Shown here: positions 33,204 through 35,599 of the stretch, one piece after another
Layout: every line of letters starts with the position of its first letter
Numbering within the stretch: position 1 is the stretch's first letter
The notes under the pieces: model-generated
Told to the model about the DNA's origin: nothing
Seen by the model: the letters and a program-made list of their open reading frames with translations, nothing else
Databases searched by the model: none
Translations under genes and position numbers: made by a program
From: Apostichopus parvimensis
Taxonomy: Eukaryota > Echinodermata > Holothuroidea > Aspidochirotida > Stichopodidae
Direction of reading: 5' to 3'
Length of the DNA: 35,599 nucleotides
Assembly (NCBI GenBank): GCA_000934455.1
Contig: KN886669.1
Coordinates: forward strand, 2,753 to 38,351

Positions 33204-34161
33204 GTAGTGGTATGATTATACTATTTCTATGAGCTATAGATTCGGAACTTGCTTACATTGTCAAGAGGAATATTGCTATCAAGCGTACACTGAATACCAT
33301 ATTGAGTAACCAGCGCGTGAGAAAATCCACCAATAGGCTGAAAACAAATTTGCTATAAATTTTGACAATGTGATTCAGTTCAATTGAACCTACATGAGTT
33401 ATAAAAAAAAGTTGCATTATTTTCACACAATGGCAGACGTTACATTCCAACCCATAACATTCAAAATCATAAGAGTGTCCAGTGATGAGCACACAGAGCA
33501 GTATGTGTAACTTGTTTTCGGCCTATTATTAATAAACTGAGGCCTTAGCCTGTAAGGCGTATATAGCTCATTTGAATCTCAACCGCCTAGCTGATACCTA
33601 ATGCAAGCAATATTATTCTTAATTGGTAACGATCTCTACCATGCGTTTGTTTGCCCCAGTGACCACGGTTAGTTTATCTCTGACCGATTAACTTAGCCAA
33701 AGTTTATTCTTAACTATTGGTCAGTAGCGATCAAGGCTTTAAGTCAACAAGTATAGGATAAATAATTAAACGGTTTACTTAAAGGACTTGTTTGTTGCAA
33801 GAAAATTGTTTGTTTCTATCCAGTCGTTTCTCTTATGTCCCCCCCACCCCCCCCCCACCCCTTCGTCTTCTTCTTGACAAGCAATGCCACTGAATCTTCG
33901 CAAACAGGGTGTTGGAAGGTTTGGCTAATAGGTTACAAATTATAAATTTACCAATTAAAGTATTTATAACCGCTAAGTTATAAGGAATACAATTAAGGGA
34001 GATGCTTAGGTGTTCGACAAAAGCAAATATATGAAGGAGGCTTCGTGCCCGATACCAGTCGGCATGATCAGACGAAACAACGGTCTTACCAGGTACTTTG
34101 AAAACCGAACAGAATCTGTACGAAAGACTATAGGCTTGTATTAATTCAGGTCTAAAGGGTT

Positions 34162-34210
34162 TAGTCATGGGGGGGGGGAGAAGGGGGGGGGGGAGGGGAG
34201 GGGGTGAAGG
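34162..34210 (+). repeat. Poly-G rich tract
   Basis: Several runs of four to eleven G are separated by one to three bases. The stretch meets the usual pattern for a G-quadruplex (four runs of three or more G with short loops). The arginine/glycine and proline runs in the minus-strand frame at 33833-34222 come from this tract and a matching C-run. Confidence 0.85.
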
Positions 34211-35599
34211 AACCATGCACATGACTTAGCAATCACTGGGGGATATACATGACGGGGACGGGTCCATGATCTTTAAATGGATGGTTTGTGACAATGGGGG
34301 GGGGGGCGTTGAAGCCGACTCCCAAGTAGGAGGGGGGGTGATGGGCGGTCTGGGGTCCTTCCCCAGAAAAGATGAATATTTTAGGTCATACTAAATATGA
34401 ATTATATCTACACACAAGGTTGTGCTAATAACCTACTAGTATTGTTTTTTGTGTCCTGGTTGAATAGGGCCAGGGGAAGGGGTGGGGGAGGGTGTACACC
34501 CACACAAACCCCTCAGGATCCGCACTTGCCTTACATTTACGTGTATCGAGAATCCAGACAAAAATCCGGGAACGGCTTGGCCCAACCGAAGACCTAAGCA
34601 TCCTGTTGAAACTTGCAATCTGTATGCCAGTTTCCAACGATGTTTACCAAAAGTGAACTTGAAGCAAACAGATGTGACGTCATAGATGCACATTGACAGG
34701 GCATTTTGTTTTATATCGTTCTCTCTCTCTATTTCTCTCTTTCTCTCATTATTTTACATTATTGATTTAACATTACACTGGGTGATGCTTCAGCTCAACG
34801 TTAGTATTGTTCAATCTAAAACAATACAAATTATTACAAACTTTATATAGAATATGTATCTATAAAAACCAGTTGCAAATTCCTCAGCAAGCTTAAATTA
34901 CTTTACTGCCGATTTCACATTCAAAATTCACTACTACTAAAACTAATTCTCGAGCTAAATTTTGTAAGTTTATTGAATTCCTTTCAGACGGATAAATTAC
35001 TGGTATTTTAATACATTATTCACAAAAAAATATATATTATATTCCTGTATACAGGAGATTGTATAACATCTTTCTTTGGTAAAGTTGTTGTGTACCGTTT
35101 TTAATCACAGGACAGTTCATATACCATAAAGTAGTTTACAAGTCAAGTTTTCTTGTAGAATTGTTTAATTTTGGTAAAGGTTACGTCAAAGACACCATAG
35201 CCCTCACAATGTCTTCATTTATCTAACCAGAGCGTCAGGGTATAGGATTACAGCATCATTCAAATATTAGTGGTTTGAAATCATTCACAAGGTTATATTC
35301 ATTATCAAAAAATAAAAAAGTTCATCGACCCAGAAGAACATAGGCTATATTTAACCTTTTCCCCAGAAGAAAAAGAACACGAGAAAAAATTTCCACGTTC
35401 CTAAAATTAATAAAAACAATCTTGACCTTTGCTATAACTGATTAGCATTATCGCAGTGCAAGAATTAAAGCTCGTTATTAATCTATAATGATAATTACAA
35501 GTCTGTTGTCTGTAGTGACGCTTATAAATGACTCTACTAAGTAAATATTCGTAGCCCAGTTTACCCTGGTACACCCTAGTCACTAGTCTCGAATAGCTT

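Larger units (their letters stand above)
32413..35599. other. Right edge, no confirmed gene
   Basis: About 3.2 kb without a supported gene. It holds an 18-bp palindrome at 32554-32571, a weak exon candidate at 33140-33203, C- and G-runs at 33839-33860 and 34169-34203, a block near 34290-34385 that looks like transposon interior, and a CT-rich microsatellite at about 34719-34748. The last 800 bases are plain AT-rich sequence. Confidence 0.5.

Noticed and set aside
33833..34222. 129-aa minus-strand frame with proline and arginine/glycine ends
   Set aside because: Both ends come from C- and G-runs, and the middle matches nothing I know and has no clear exon borders.

Overview
This looks like animal nuclear DNA, most likely from a marine invertebrate deuterostome such as an echinoderm. 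The genes are split by GT-AG introns, the sequence is AT-rich, and it carries many short non-autonomous DNA transposons, tRNA-derived SINEs, LINE remnants and minisatellites. The species guess rests only on repeat style and is weak. An 855-base run of N (17947-18801) is an assembly gap.

Two protein genes can be reconstructed exon by exon, and they point away from each other. On the minus strand, 11739 down to 5625, is a complete five-exon MAD2L1 (Mad2, spindle checkpoint HORMA protein, 204 aa). On the plus strand, 14309 to 29048, is a complete twelve-exon gene for a 469-aa protein with an N-terminal FYVE zinc finger and a helical armadillo-like remainder; I cannot give it a symbol. Every junction in both genes keeps the reading frame. 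One intron of the FYVE gene must use a GC donor.

Layout. 1-900 is a CpG-richer stretch with a possible minus-strand first exon (606-666) and its promoter. 900-3990 has no recognisable gene. 3991-4653 is a 48-bp minisatellite. 5041-5395 is a 128-bp tandem repeat lying just past the end of MAD2L1. 5625-11739 is MAD2L1, with a hAT-type MITE and a SINE in its introns. 11740-14308, between the two start codons, is packed with hAT-like and TTAA-flanked MITEs. 14309-29048 is the FYVE gene. Its introns hold a hammerhead-ribozyme-like motif, a TTAA-flanked element containing the gap, a hAT MITE, two LINE 3' ends, two SINEs, a second TTAA MITE and a roughly 50-bp minisatellite. 29049-35599 has no confident gene; it holds a 20-bp E-box-rich minisatellite, another hAT MITE and G-rich tracts.

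The two genes are not known to act in one pathway. Mad2 restrains the anaphase-promoting complex. The FYVE protein is expected to bind PI3P on endosomes and use its armadillo-like body to hold partners. Their closeness looks positional rather than functional.
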